Of a DNA stretch of 64,000 nt, positions 33,873 to 44,712 are shown piece by piece. Position 1 is the stretch's first letter; each line of letters opens with the position of its first letter. Position numbers and translations under genes: made by a program. The DNA comes from Ettlia oleoabundans (taxonomy: Eukaryota > Chlorophyta > Chlorophyceae > Chlamydomonadales), in NCBI GenBank assembly GCA_019693395.1, contig JAAMXP010000213.1, positions 25,230-89,229 on the forward strand. The letters run 5' to 3'. Below the pieces are notes generated by a model. The model ran no database searches and was not told where the DNA came from. It was given only the letters and a program-made list of their open reading frames with translations.

Positions 33873-34569
33873 TGATGGAACGCCGCTTTTATATGAAACT
33901 TGCAGCGGATGCCTGTTTGTCAGCCGACACTTGCATGACCTGGCGGCACCCGCCAGCGGTGCACCAGAGTTCAGCAACTGTCGCTAGTTGCAGAAGAAGC
34001 GCACCTGGATGTTGATTATTCCGTAACCAATTCCAGATCGCTTGATTTTTATGTGATCAATCGCCCGGCCTCTCCGATGGTGCCCAAAAATTTGCTGGTC
34101 AACGCTGACGGTTCCCGTGGGGTAAACGACAATGGCCGTCACGGCCGGGCATCGGTTTGCAAGTGGGTAAGACAGGAAATCCTTCAACTGCGCTAGGGAA
34201 AGAGGCACCTTAACAACGATGGAGTGGGCGAAGAGGTGGACCATAATGTTTGCGTGTCAGCGTCATGTCAGCGTGGCACCAGCGTGCCGCCAGCCTGTCG
34301 CTGCCAGCACCAAAAAATGGCTCGTGTCAGCCTCATTGCTGATTGAAACTTCTTGACTGTTGCACTACACTTTACATGTAAAACGGGGCCCTTGCGGTGG
34401 TTTGCTGCTGCACGACAAAGCTTGGGTGGCATTCTCGCGCATTTCTAGTACATCGTCGCAATTGAGTGATCCCATATCGCCCCTCTCAGCCCGCCGCTTG
34501 CTCTTGGCTTGAGTTGGTAGCGTGCTGTCCAGGCCCAGCACACCCTGTCTAGCAAGAGCGATTACGTGC
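33873..34569. promoter_or_regulatory. Divergent promoter region, YCII gene / tafazzin
   Basis: 697 bp between start codons, containing the unassigned frame at 33984-34244 and, at about 34255-34290, close copies of GTCAGCGT. No known element was matched. Confidence 0.35.
33984..34244 (-). other. Unassigned open reading frame in a divergent promoter region
   Basis: An 86-codon ATG-to-stop frame between the YCII and tafazzin starts. Its base composition is less GC-rich than the surrounding exons and its product (with segments YPTGTVSVDQQIFGHH and IKRSGIGYGI) lacks the low-complexity look of shadow frames, but I recognise no family. A GTGCGC donor-like site after the codons for IINIQ would allow splicing. 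It could be a small gene, an alternative first exon of the YCII gene, or chance. Confidence 0.2.
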
Positions 34570-36208
34570 ATGGACTCGCTGCTGGGTGTGGAAGACGCTT
34601 TCAGTAAACAAGCTTTATCAGCGCCATGGGGCGAGTTAGGGCGCAGCGCCACCCTGGGCGTCGTCGCCCTCTTCTCCAAGTTTGTGATCACTGTGCTCAA
34701 CAGCTTCAGCACGGAGGGACTTGACACCTTTCAGCAGCATGTCGTGCAACGTGAGCCAGGAGTAGGTCTCATCACGGTATGCAACCACACCAGGTGCGCC
34801 GGGGCCGTTGGGCTCAGCTGCGGCAGCATGAGCAGCCAGCATTCAGTGGGCACCTGCAGCGTGACATCCCTGGTTGAGCAGCTGCTATCGTCCCCTTCGG
34901 CAGTGCCATTGCACATTCGAGCCACCCCTAATGTAGCACGTCTGTTGTTGGCTGTCTGCCCGCCGTGCCGTCTACCTGCAGCACTGCCGACGACCCCATG
35001 CTGTTTTGCGCCATGCTGCCCACTTCTTTTTTCTTCCGCGAGCACCAGCACCACCTCACTCGTTGGTCTCTTTGTGCCAAGGAGATTTGCTATAAGACCG
35101 CCCTGCTGGGTCAGTTCTTCCAGAGCGGCAAGACGCTGCCCATACAGGCAAGGGGTTAGCTGGCTGGGCATTATGGTGGCTGCTCAGCTCCCAATCAAAT
35201 TCCCTTTCTTCACTCGCATGGTGAGAAAGGCTAACCACACTGTGCAGCCGTTTGTGCCCTTTCAACTGAGTCAGTACGGGCATCGTTGCACATCCTGCTA
35301 CGCAGCGGGGTGCCGGCAACGACCAGCCCATCATGCGTACAGTGGCGGCAGAAGTGGCACGTGGCCGGTGGGTGCACATCTTCCCAGAGGGCAAAGTGAA
35401 CTACACCGGGTTGGTGGGGCCACTGCGATGGGGCGTGGGCAAGCTGGTCTGCGATTCGCGCGCCCACATTAACAGGTGTGAATAGCGTTGATGCCTAGAC
35501 TAGCCGTGCTGTCTATCCGGCAATCTGGTGCCAGCTCTGTCCGTGCCTGCTGGTACTACTAGTCCGCTGTATCCCCACCCAACTGCTTTGGTGCTCCAAT
35601 GCTCGCCTTCTCATCAGTCAATTATGTCCTTGCCTCTCCTACGTGCCTTTGTGTACACCCACAACGCTGCCACAGGGACCCCGTGGTGCTGCCCTTCTAC
35701 CACAGCGGGATGGGTCAGGTGATGCCCAAGCATGCGATCCTGCCACGTGCCGGGAAGGAGGTCAGCGTGGTGGTGGGCCAACCGGTGGACCTCTCAGATC
35801 TCACCTGCAGGTGGGCTGCTCATGAGCACAGCCAAAGACTGATTCTTTGTCATTCGGCAAGCTGCCCCTGCCTTTCAGCTCGGTCATGACTTCTGCAAGG
35901 CACGCAACAGCCAGACTGGCTGCATGCCCTGCCCTTGCCTTGCACGAGGCTCACTTAGCACTGTGGTCAGCTAAATAGCTTCAATGAACCGAAACATGAC
36001 TTGCAGGTGCAATCAGGCGGGGGAAGACCAGCATGCTGTGTGGCGAGACATCACGCATCGTATCGCCATCGCCCTGCGGGAGCTGGAGGTTAGAGCGCCG
36101 CCAAACGTGGATCAGGTGCAGGGCGGGCAGCAGCAGCATGAGGAGGAGCGACAACGCTGCTCGGAGGGTGCACTACCAGCAGGCAAACCCGGGGAGGCGG
36201 AGCAGTGA
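34570..36208 (+). CDS. TAZ: Tafazzin-like cardiolipin/lysophospholipid transacylase
   Basis: PlsC-family acyltransferase that remodels cardiolipin acyl chains in mitochondria (family knowledge). Exons: 34570-34793, 34982-35147, 35306-35475, 35676-35810, 36007-36208; phases close, giving 298 residues. The HX4D catalytic motif is split by the first intron: NHT|STADDP (H73, D78). Then LCAKEICYK, FFQSGKTLPIQRGAGNDQ, and the second motif HIFPEGKVN (~154-161), both typical of the tafazzin branch; DPVVLPFYHSGMGQVMP and VVVGQPVDLSDL follow. The charged Gln/Glu C-terminal tail is variable. Intron 2 uses a GC donor (CAG|GCAAGG); using the nearby GT would break the frame. The start ATG at 34570 precedes the conserved GRSATLGVVALFSKFV helix; no presequence is obvious. 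No TGTAA was seen just downstream. Confidence 0.93.
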
Positions 36209-37086
36209 GCATGTGTTACAGTGTACGAGCGAGTGACTGCAGCTGTTGTTTGGGCTGGGGGTACTTTCATGCTCCACGACTGACCCCTGAATGTTCATGT
36301 TTATGCCCATCGCGCTAGATTTAGCCGTGCAACCAGAAAAAGATTTGTCAATTTATGATGCAAAGAGTGATTTCATGTTTGTTAAAATCCAATCCTGACG
36401 TGGTCCACATGCGGAAAGAACACGACAAGACCGAAGAAAACTTTGAGTGCTGACCAGCGCACATGCGTTGGGCAAGACACACAGAAGTGACCACCTGATT
36501 GCGTAGTCAGCAACTACATGTGCTGTGTTTCCAAAGTGCAAATCAAAGCAGGTTCAGCAAACGCAACTCAGCATGGTGAAGGTGGAGTCATATGACAGTG
36601 CGGGAGCTGTCCAAAACAGCGCCCAGCAAGGGCAGCGGCGGCAAGCGGGCGTGGGTGGTTACCATGCCGGGAACTGCAGAGTGCGACCGCGTCCGCGTAA
36701 ATTTGAATCTTTTAGTCCTGAACATGACTCACGCAGACGAGGGAACGAGCGCGCGTGCAGCAGGTCAGCTGCTGCCTGGCTTGCAATGCCACAGTACTCC
36801 CGCTTGTTTTGTTTTATTTGAAGTTGTCAATGCCGACCCAGCCGCGCCTGATAGTTCACATTCGACACGTCACGACGGCGGACAGCCACGAGATGGCCGG
36901 CAACCTGTCACCCTTTTTGCGGACGCTTTTTCTCCTTTTGCTGCAACTTCGACAGACTTTGCGCGCAATAGAAACGCAACACTTTCGTTAAGCAAGGGAG
37001 CGAAGAGGAGGTCGCCGCGCGCGTGGGCACCCACCCACCGCATCATTCTGCCCGCCCTTTCTGGCGCGGCGCGGCGCCGCACAGTC
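36209..37086. other. Tafazzin 3' region and upstream region of the CCA1/LHY-type gene
   Basis: 878 bp. No TGTAA was seen. The right half is open in the frame of the clock-type gene back to an ATG at 36592, giving a possible long N-terminal extension; its composition is not convincingly coding. Confidence 0.4.
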
Positions 37087-40000
37087 ATGCAGGATGCAGC
37101 ACTACCACGCCTGGGCCAAAGCGTGCAGAGGGGTTCAGCTGCCGACCTGACGGAGGATGACGACTCTGGCGTCGGAAAAAAGGTGCAGTTTGTTTCCCGC
37201 TTACTCAGCCCTTTGATTAATGCACTCGGAGTAGAATGGCCGCAACGCTGCCAAGATACTAGCTGATATCTTGCAAGTGGCTGGTGGTGGCGTCGCCGTG
37301 GCTATTTCACGGTGCACAGAAGCTTGCAGACTTTCTGTTGCATTTTGCCGTCCTCAGCGGCTGTCTTCCGTCATGTTAGGTAGGCCAACTTTTCATATAC
37401 TATCATGCCTTTCCTCCTGGCATCAAGCCAAATTAGCTGGCCCGCCCGTCCCCCAAATGCGTACCCGTGCCCTGGCCGACCTCCACCCCGCAGCCCCGCA
37501 AGCCCTATACGATCACCAAGCAGCGTGAACGATGGACAGATGAGGAGCATGAGCGCTTTGTGGAGGCGCTGCGTCTGCATGGTCGGCAGTGGAGGAAAAT
37601 AGAAGGTGAGAGCTGCATGCAGTCTACCTTTGATGTGGCCTTGCACGAGGGCTGCCTGCCGGGGCCTCGGCTTTTGTTACCGGCATGAGCCCGCAGCAGC
37701 GTCCGCCCTAACAATCGATGGTGCATTCCCACATTCAATTTCTGCCTCAACACTGATGCGCATTTTTAAATCTGGCTCGTTTGATCCATCACCTCGTCCA
37801 CCTCTTGCAGGGCATGTTGGAACCAAAACGGCGGTGCAAATTCGATCGCACGCTCAAAAGTTCTTTAGCAAGCTTGAGAAGCAGCAGAAGCAGCTGCAGG
37901 CGGGGCTGCAGCCTAATCTCCGTAAGTACACCTCCTGCCCGGCCTCTGCATTGTTATCAGAACATAGAGTGATGCACCAGCTCCAGATGCTCCACCCTGC
38001 CGATGTCCCTCCATCCCCCCGGAGCTCCTAACCTTTTCCTTTCTTTGCGCGTGCACGCCCGCACCCCCAACCCCCCACCCCACCGCCCGCCTCCCTGCTT
38101 TTATGCAGCCGGCGTGCCCGTTGACCTTGCAGTGCCACCGCCGCGGCCAAAGCGCAAAAGCTCCAAACCCTACCCCCGAAAGGTTGAGGGGTTTAGCGAC
38201 ATTCTCAACCAGGTGGGCGTCCGCTCCTGCGTCCCACTGTCCCGCCAAATTGCCAATCTCATCTGGTTCCTTTGTGGAAACAGTTGACGCATGTGTACGT
38301 CTGCACAGGCAGTCCTGCACTGGTGTTGGTTTCAACAGCGTGGCTTCCTCCACGTCTAAAACCCGTTAATGCCAGCTTTCCAGGTGGGCACTGCCGCTGC
38401 GTTGTACCGCTGCCCTAATGCCCCTGCATTACGCCACCGTTGGAGTGCAGGCCGGCCAGCTGAGCCTTCACGCCCTTCCAGACTACGCTGCACTGGTGCA
38501 CAGCGGCGGGGAGGTGACAGATGTGACTGTGGCTGCCGTCACAGCAGCCGCCTCAGCAGCGGCAGCGGCGGCGGCAGCCGCCGTGGTGGCTGCTGCTGGC
38601 AAGGAGATAGAAATTAAGTTGCAGGTAGGCTGCAGATGCACACAGAGTGAAACTGAGATTTCATGAAACCTCCATGCTAGCAAGTTGCCCCACAAAAATA
38701 GTTGCAAGTGTGCCTCAAGAGCCTCAAAAGCAGTTCGACCATGCATACTTGTACAGCTGACGCTTTCATTCTCCCCTTGTGCTGCAGTCGTGCCCGCCGT
38801 CGGTGTTCCCATTCTACGGCCTCACGCCTGCCATGCTGCGTGCAATGAGCAACCCCGCCACCATCCAAGCCAACATCCAGGCCACAATCAATGCCACATC
38901 ATGGCAGCAGAACCGGCATGAGCAGCTAGGCGGTGAGTGCAACACACAAATGTGCCCCCTCAGGCATCTTATATGCACGCGGCAGCAGTATGTGACTGAT
39001 AGTGCCAGCCTGGCTGCACTGTGTTCCCATTCTACGGCCTCACGCCTGGCTGCACTGCGGATGCCAGCCTTGTTGCTCTGTGGAGGCAGCCTGCATAAAC
39101 GTTTTTGCTTTTGTTGCCAAAAGCAACAGTGTCTGCCCTGCCTGCCTGCCCGCGTGCAGTGGCCACAGCGCAGCAGATTGGGGCGGAGCGTATGGGCACC
39201 AGCCAGCCCGGCAACCACGCGCACATGGCGCAGGTTCACGGCGAGGATGGGGAGGACAGGTGAGGGGAAGGAGTGAACAGTGCAATCTCCGGGTGCAACT
39301 TCACAGCTGCTCCCTGCAAAGCAGCTTCTATCCTGCCAGCGTCTTCAACTACCATTCCAAATCATTCTGCAGTCTGCAAAAGTCAGGTTTTAGGGCGATT
39401 GCGGCATACTCACGTGTGTTTGCCTGCTTGCCTGGCCTGCTCGCTCCTGCAGTGCCTGTTCCCGAGAGAACGCTTCTGACAGCGACGACGTTGATAGCGG
39501 CATGGACGAGCCGAGGGGCCCCTCAACCCTTGACCGCCAGCGGCACCCCAGCACTTCCAACCCCAACCTTCTGGCTGGTTTGGCCAACCTGTACCCGGGA
39601 TGGGGTGCACAGAGCTCCACAGCGGCTGCAGCCGCGGCGGCCGCTGCTGCTGCCGCGGCTGTGACAAGCGGCACGGCGGGCTTCCCGCCATTGCCAGAGT
39701 CGCTGCCCGGGCATCCAGTGTGGGCCCGCAGCAGCGCAGCCGCTGTTTCAGCGGTGTTTGACCCCGCCGCGGCGGCCCAACTTTTTGGAGCAACAGGCAG
39801 CCTGCAAGCACCACCCGCAGGCAGCGCAGCTGTGGGTGCTAGCGGGGTGACGGCGCCCCGCAGAAAGTCCACACGCACCCCCCCCTCTTTGATGCCAGCC
39901 CAGGACGAGCAGGCAGGGCAGGCTCCGGTAGCACAGGGGTCCGCACGGCAGCCCGACCTACAGGCTGGCGGTCAGGAGGCGCAAGCACCGCAAAAGGACC

Positions 40001-43000
40001 AGGGCAGCAAGGTGAGGCCTCCGTGTGCTGCTGGGTGCTAGCCCGCTCTGCTGAACTTTCCAGGCTGCCTCTCCGCCGCCCTCCAGTGCACCCACATGCT
40101 CTTCAGTTGCCAGTGTTTGCCCATGTTGTGCCGCCTATCGGCATGAGTCATACGCTGCAGCAAAGCTTCAGCTCAGCACATGACGCTGCTCGTATTGTCC
40201 TTCGCTGTGTTGCAGAGCATGGATGGTGCTAGTGGTGGCGGGGGAAGCTGCGGGGAGGAGCAAAGGGCGCCAGCCCGTGGCAGCGGGCGGCCAGATGGTG
40301 GCAGGGTGCGGTTTGACGATGCAGGGGAAGGTGAGGGGTCGTCTCTTTACCAAACACCTCATCGCTGGAACACAGAATGCCCGCTTAACCAAGATGTCAA
40401 AGCAGTCGGAGATTGCGGAAACTTTTGCCTGCCAACGCTCGCCAGCTCCCCGACCACCTGTCCTGGCTGCCTTGTTGCAGGCTCAGGCAGCAACCCGACG
40501 GGCAACGGTAACGGCAGCAGCATGAATGGCAGCGTGCACCGCAACGGCAACGGTCATGCAACGGGTGAGTGGGCCAAATGTGTTGGGCATCCACATCCCA
40601 TTGCTGTGCTTGTTGTATGTATGGTGCCTTTCTCAACTACAGGGCTCCCAATGTGAACCCAGCACAACAGTTCAATCATATGCATGGCGCTGCGCAGGGC
40701 ACACAAACGCGAATGGCAACGGAGTGAGCTCAAAGCTTCATCTGCTGCCACCTGCACCACTGCCACCGGCCCCTGCCATTCCGGCGGGTCAGCACAACAG
40801 CGGCAACGGCCTGGTCCACACAAACGGCAACGGCCACTCTGGGCGTGGCAGCAATGAAAAGGATGGCAGTGGTGGCAACGGTGGCAGCGGCGGGCGCCAC
40901 GGCACTGGGACTGGCACTAGGAACGGCAATGGTGACACTAGCACCGCTCACTTTGGCAATGGCAATGGCAACAGGCAAGGGCACTTGGCGCCAGCCCACG
41001 GAATCGGCAATGGCAGTGGCAATGGAAGTGGCAACGGCACCAGCCAAAACCCTGCAGCCACCAGCTGTCGCCCGCCACTTCCTTCTGCCAACTATGGCTC
41101 TGGCAGCAACCCATCCGGCAATGGAGCCGAAGGCAACGGCAGCGGGGCCAATGGCAGTGGTGCGAATGGCAGCGGATGCAATGGTAGTGGTGGGCAGGGT
41201 AGTGGCGGCAACGGCAGCGGAGACAATCCATCTGGCGGCAATGGCAGCGGAGGCAACGGCAGCGGTGGCAATGGCCATTCAGTCATTCACGGCGATGCCG
41301 CTGCTGGTGCAGCTGGTATGCCCGCCTCCCAGGCTGCAGCAGCTGCGGTGCCGCAAGCTACCAATGGCAGCGGCGACAATGGCAGCGGTAGCATGGGCAA
41401 GCAGGCCATGTCAAAGCTGACAGAGCAGCCCGGCCAGCAGGAGCAGGACACAGAGCAACAACTGCAGCCGCAGGCACCCAGTCCAGCTCCTGCCAAGCAG
41501 CCCAACCAGCCCCAGGCAGCCGACGCCACGGCAGCCGCGATAGCAGTTACTGCTGGTGGCGCCGAGGGGCTGCAGCTTGCGGCCTTGCTGCAGCAGGCAC
41601 GGGGGCATCAGGGTGGCGATGCAACCGTGCATGCCAGTGCCATTCAGGCGGCCATCCAGGCTCTGCAATCGGTGGGCGCCTGCCGCTGCTGCTGCTGCTT
41701 GTTCCCTCGCCACATGCATCTCGTTGCTCCTGCTTCAGCTCGAATGCCGCAGACAGGCTGGTAGCAACATGCCAAAGCTCTCCAATACATCAGTTATCCA
41801 ACCTCCAACCCTGCCGTCCTTATGTAATCGCTTGAACTCGTCAGTGCTCCACTCTGGTCCGCCTCACCCCTCTGTGCTGCTTTTCTGTGCCCCTCTGCAT
41901 CATTATTGGCTGCAGGCGGGTTTCCACCAGCTCATCATGCAGCAAACCTACAACCAGATGTCGTCTGGCATGCAAGGCGCGCAGGCGCCGTTTGGCCAGC
42001 AGCTGGCTCTGCCAAGCTGGCTGGGGGCTGCACCCTCTGCGGCTGTGTCGCAGGGTAGTGGCGGCCCGCCCGCTGCAGTCGCTGGTCTGGAGGCCTTGGG
42101 TACCATGCAGCAGAGCGTGAGCCCGCAGGTAGGTGCATTAAAGCGGGTGGGGATGCACATGTCAGCAGGGGTGTGTGCATGTGCTGTATGGACCGCACGC
42201 ACAAGGTAGCCAACTACCATTCTGTTGCTGCTCAACCACCGCCCACAACTCTATGGTGTCTCATGTCCACCATTCTACTGGCAAACGACAGCAGTTCTCT
42301 TAGCTTTTTGCAACACTGCCGCGATGGCTGTTTTGAGTGGCAGAGGGCAGTGTGGTCCCGTGTTTAATTAGACTCCTCACCGCTGCGTGCAGCTGGCGAG
42401 CGGCTGGGCTGCCATGATGCAGTCACAGATCATGCCAGGCGTGCTGCCAACAGCGCCCCCCATGGCACCCGTGGCAATGGGGCTCGACGTAGCGCAGCAG
42501 CAGGTGGCAGCACAGGGTGGCGGCAGTGGTGCCGTCCGCACCCGCGCCCCTGCAACCCATGGTGAGCCTGCAGCACTCTACTCCCAGCGCCACTCTTTTT
42601 TCAATTGATGTTCTTGGCAACACAGCGGCGGCAGCGGTGTCCATGCGGCCTTGGTGAAAGGCATCTCAAGGATTGGTGGTGCTGGCTGCCCCACATTGCA
42701 CCGCAGAGCAAAAGCCGCCGACCGCCCCAGAGAAGGGTGCGGGCATCAGCAGCGGGCGCAGCGGCGGCAACGGCATTGGCGGCAATGGCACCACGATAGG
42801 CAACAAGCGGAACAACAGCCCCCGGCCCTTGGGTGCGCATGCATCTCCAGAGCCATGAGCCCTTGAGCTTTGCAGGCCTTTGTCCGCAGGGGGGGCGTGA
42901 AGTGGGGCAGCCTGCCCACCCTGGCTGGCCGCTGATCCACTAGGTTGCCTTGTGTTTACGTCCCACTATGTGCTGCAGGTGCTGCCCGTAAAAAGCCTAA

Positions 43001-43025
43001 GCCCAGCCGCTCAGAGACACTGTAG
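37087..43025 (+). CDS. CCA1/LHY/RVE-type single-MYB (SHAQKFF) transcription factor, clock-type
   Basis: Fifteen exons: 37087-37182, 37494-37605, 37811-37921, 38109-38212, 38451-38624, 38788-38932, 39160-39259, 39453-40011, 40216-40330, 40481-40564, 40698-41671, 41916-42128, 42393-42561, 42707-42832, 42979-43025; phases close, giving 1,042 residues. The MYB repeat begins RKPYTITKQRERWTDEEHERF and ends HVGTKTAVQIRSHAQKFFSK (SHAQKFF ~82-88). PPPRPKRKSSKPYPRK follows, the second block shared by land-plant CCA1/LHY and RVE1-type proteins (family knowledge); Chlamydomonas ROC40 is the algal comparison to make. The remainder is low complexity: poly-Ala, VFPFYGLTPAML, a very long Asn-Gly-Ser repeat region, Gln-rich stretches and a basic tail (ARKKPKPSRSETL). 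The last exon was added because splicing at 42833 removes an apparent stop at 42858. Upstream sequence is open in frame to 36592, so the start could be earlier. Confidence 0.9.
39011..39057 (+). repeat. Copy of an upstream exon segment flanked by 11-bp direct repeats
   Basis: Intron 6 of the CCA1/LHY-type gene carries a perfect 28-bp copy (39021-39048) of exon 6 (38803-38830). It sits between two copies of TGGCTGCACTG (39011-39021 and 39047-39057). The arrangement looks like a templated insertion with flank duplication. Confidence 0.85.
40497..41398 (+). repeat. Coding minisatellite-like Asn-Gly-Ser repeat region
   Basis: Degenerate 6-12 bp units (AACGGC, GGCAACGGCAGC and variants) in exons 10 and 11 of the CCA1/LHY-type gene, encoding NG, NGSG and GGNGSG units. 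In frame throughout. Confidence 0.85.
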
Positions 43026-44712
43026 CCCTACAGCTGGGCAAGTGCACACCGGGGTGCACCTGTTGGTTGCGCAGCACTACCCTGAAGCCCCCCATTGTGG
43101 CCCACTGCTGATTCCCTGCCCCCTAAATGAACACCCCGCCCTCAAGCCACCCAGGCCGGCAGGAGCACGCTTGTGCTGGTCCGGAGGCTGCTGCGCAGCG
43201 GCCCACCACACCACATCCCACCAAGTCACCTTTCATCCAGCCATCCTTTCGTTCCTGTTCATTGCTGGGCGGCCTTAATTGCCGCCTCACCTCCCTTGGC
43301 ATCTAACCAATTTCGCTTGCCGTGCACCCTTGGGAAAACGCACTGCCTGCTTAGCATTTATCGGCCAGCAGCCACCCTACCCTGCGGTGCACCCGCTTTT
43401 GGCCCATCTCCACTGCTTCTCTCCCATTTTCCTTGAGTCAGGCGCTGCGGCAGGGGCCCTCTGCCGCAGCATTGGGAAGACCTGAGCGCCGCGTGCATTC
43501 TGGCCAGTCCTGATTGCACACAAACAAACGACCCCACAGCTGTGCTGCGCCGCTCAGCCCTTGGTCCCTACCTCCCTACCCACCTCCCTCCCTTTTTTCA
43601 CACGCGTTGCACATGCAATGACGACCCCACCTCCCATTCACACCGCATGGGCGCTGTGATTAGCCACGTGTGTGGCTACATGTTGGACGCCTGTAGCTGC
43701 CCCCTGCCTCGCCCTCCACCCTGATCACACCTGTGTGTCTGTGCTTCTTTGTCTGTCCCCTTGCGTACGGCCCTTGCCTCTTTCCCTCCTACAAGCCGAG
43801 CACCTGGCACATGTGTCTGTCCGCTGCTCATTCGCTGGCTGGTTCAAGCCTCTTGCCGCACATTCTTACTGCAGAGTGCCGGTTCTACTCTTCCCCCTTG
43901 CAGCTAATAGCGGTACTTGCATGACTACACCTCATGCAGTTCCTGACCTGCCCAAGCCTGTTTACAATCTTCTGTGCTCCTCATGGTCGCCTGCAACACC
44001 ACAGGTCTCAACACACGACGGTTGCTTCGCTTTTATTCTTGTGCCCCACCTCCCCTTGCTATTCATGGCTCGACTTCTGCCTGCCCCCCTTTTTTGCTGG
44101 ACTGCCTCCTGCCTTTTGTTCCAATCTGGTTTTCAGGTGTGTGTTTGTGTTGTCTAGCCAGGCCTCAGCATGATGCCACTGCCTGGCAAGACATGCGTGG
44201 ATACGACCCAACCTGCGTAGATACGACCCCCTACCCTCAAATGCCCTGCTGCCCCTTCTTTCCCTTTCATTTTCCCCTCGCCCTGCCCCTTTCCGCCACA
44301 AACTTGCCATGAAAGCGTCGCTGGGCTACGAAGCAAGCTCTGTGTGCTGGCCCCTGCACCCCTCGGCTTGAACATTTTTTCGGCCATCCCCTGCGCTCCA
44401 ACCCTTTGATGGAGTGCAACGTTTTTGTGTCCTGCCCGCCACTTAGTCGATTTTTATACAGGTTCAATATAAGTCGATGATGCGACGAACCCATGCTCCA
44501 ACACTGTTTTTTGAGGCCAACCGCCTGTTTGCTGTAACACCGAGAGGGCCGCTAAGCTGGGTAGCTGTTGGGTGAGCAATCGCAAGGGCCATGGATCATT
44601 TACAAAGAACAGGGGCATTCCAGTCCTGCTTTCTTTTCAACCGTCAGTTGAATCAAGGAGCCAGGTAACCGTGTATGCAGCCAGGGCTTCGCTGTGCAGA
44701 CATCGCCCGCAG
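43026..44712. other. Long pyrimidine-rich 3' region before CtpA
   Basis: 1,687 bp rich in C/T runs on the plus strand. The first TGTAA is at 44533, so the clock-type mRNA may have a ~1.5-kb 3' UTR. The CtpA promoter must lie in the last ~170 bp or overlap this. No coding exon was recognised. Confidence 0.45.
44533..44537 (+). terminator. Poly(A) signal TGTAA
   Basis: First TGTAA seen after the CCA1/LHY-type stop, 1.5 kb downstream and 176 bp before the CtpA start. Confidence 0.35.

Noticed and set aside
40497..41398. Regular short repeats resembling a CRISPR-like or satellite array
   Set aside because: They are degenerate 6-12 bp units, in frame with a spliced gene and encoding Asn-Gly-Ser; no spacers of constant length.
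42856..42858. In-frame stop ending the CCA1/LHY-type gene
   Set aside because: A G|GTGCGC donor at 42833 joins in phase to 42979 and gives a basic Lys/Arg tail, so the stop is probably intronic. Retention would yield an alternative C-terminus.
43672..44157. 161-codon plus-strand frame in the clock gene 3' region
   Set aside because: Cys/Leu/Pro-rich translation of a C/T-rich stretch, with no motif and no splice context.
44572..44712. Upstream in-frame extension of CtpA beginning with GTG
   Set aside because: Non-ATG start; the ATG at 44713 gives a normal bipartite lumenal transit peptide.
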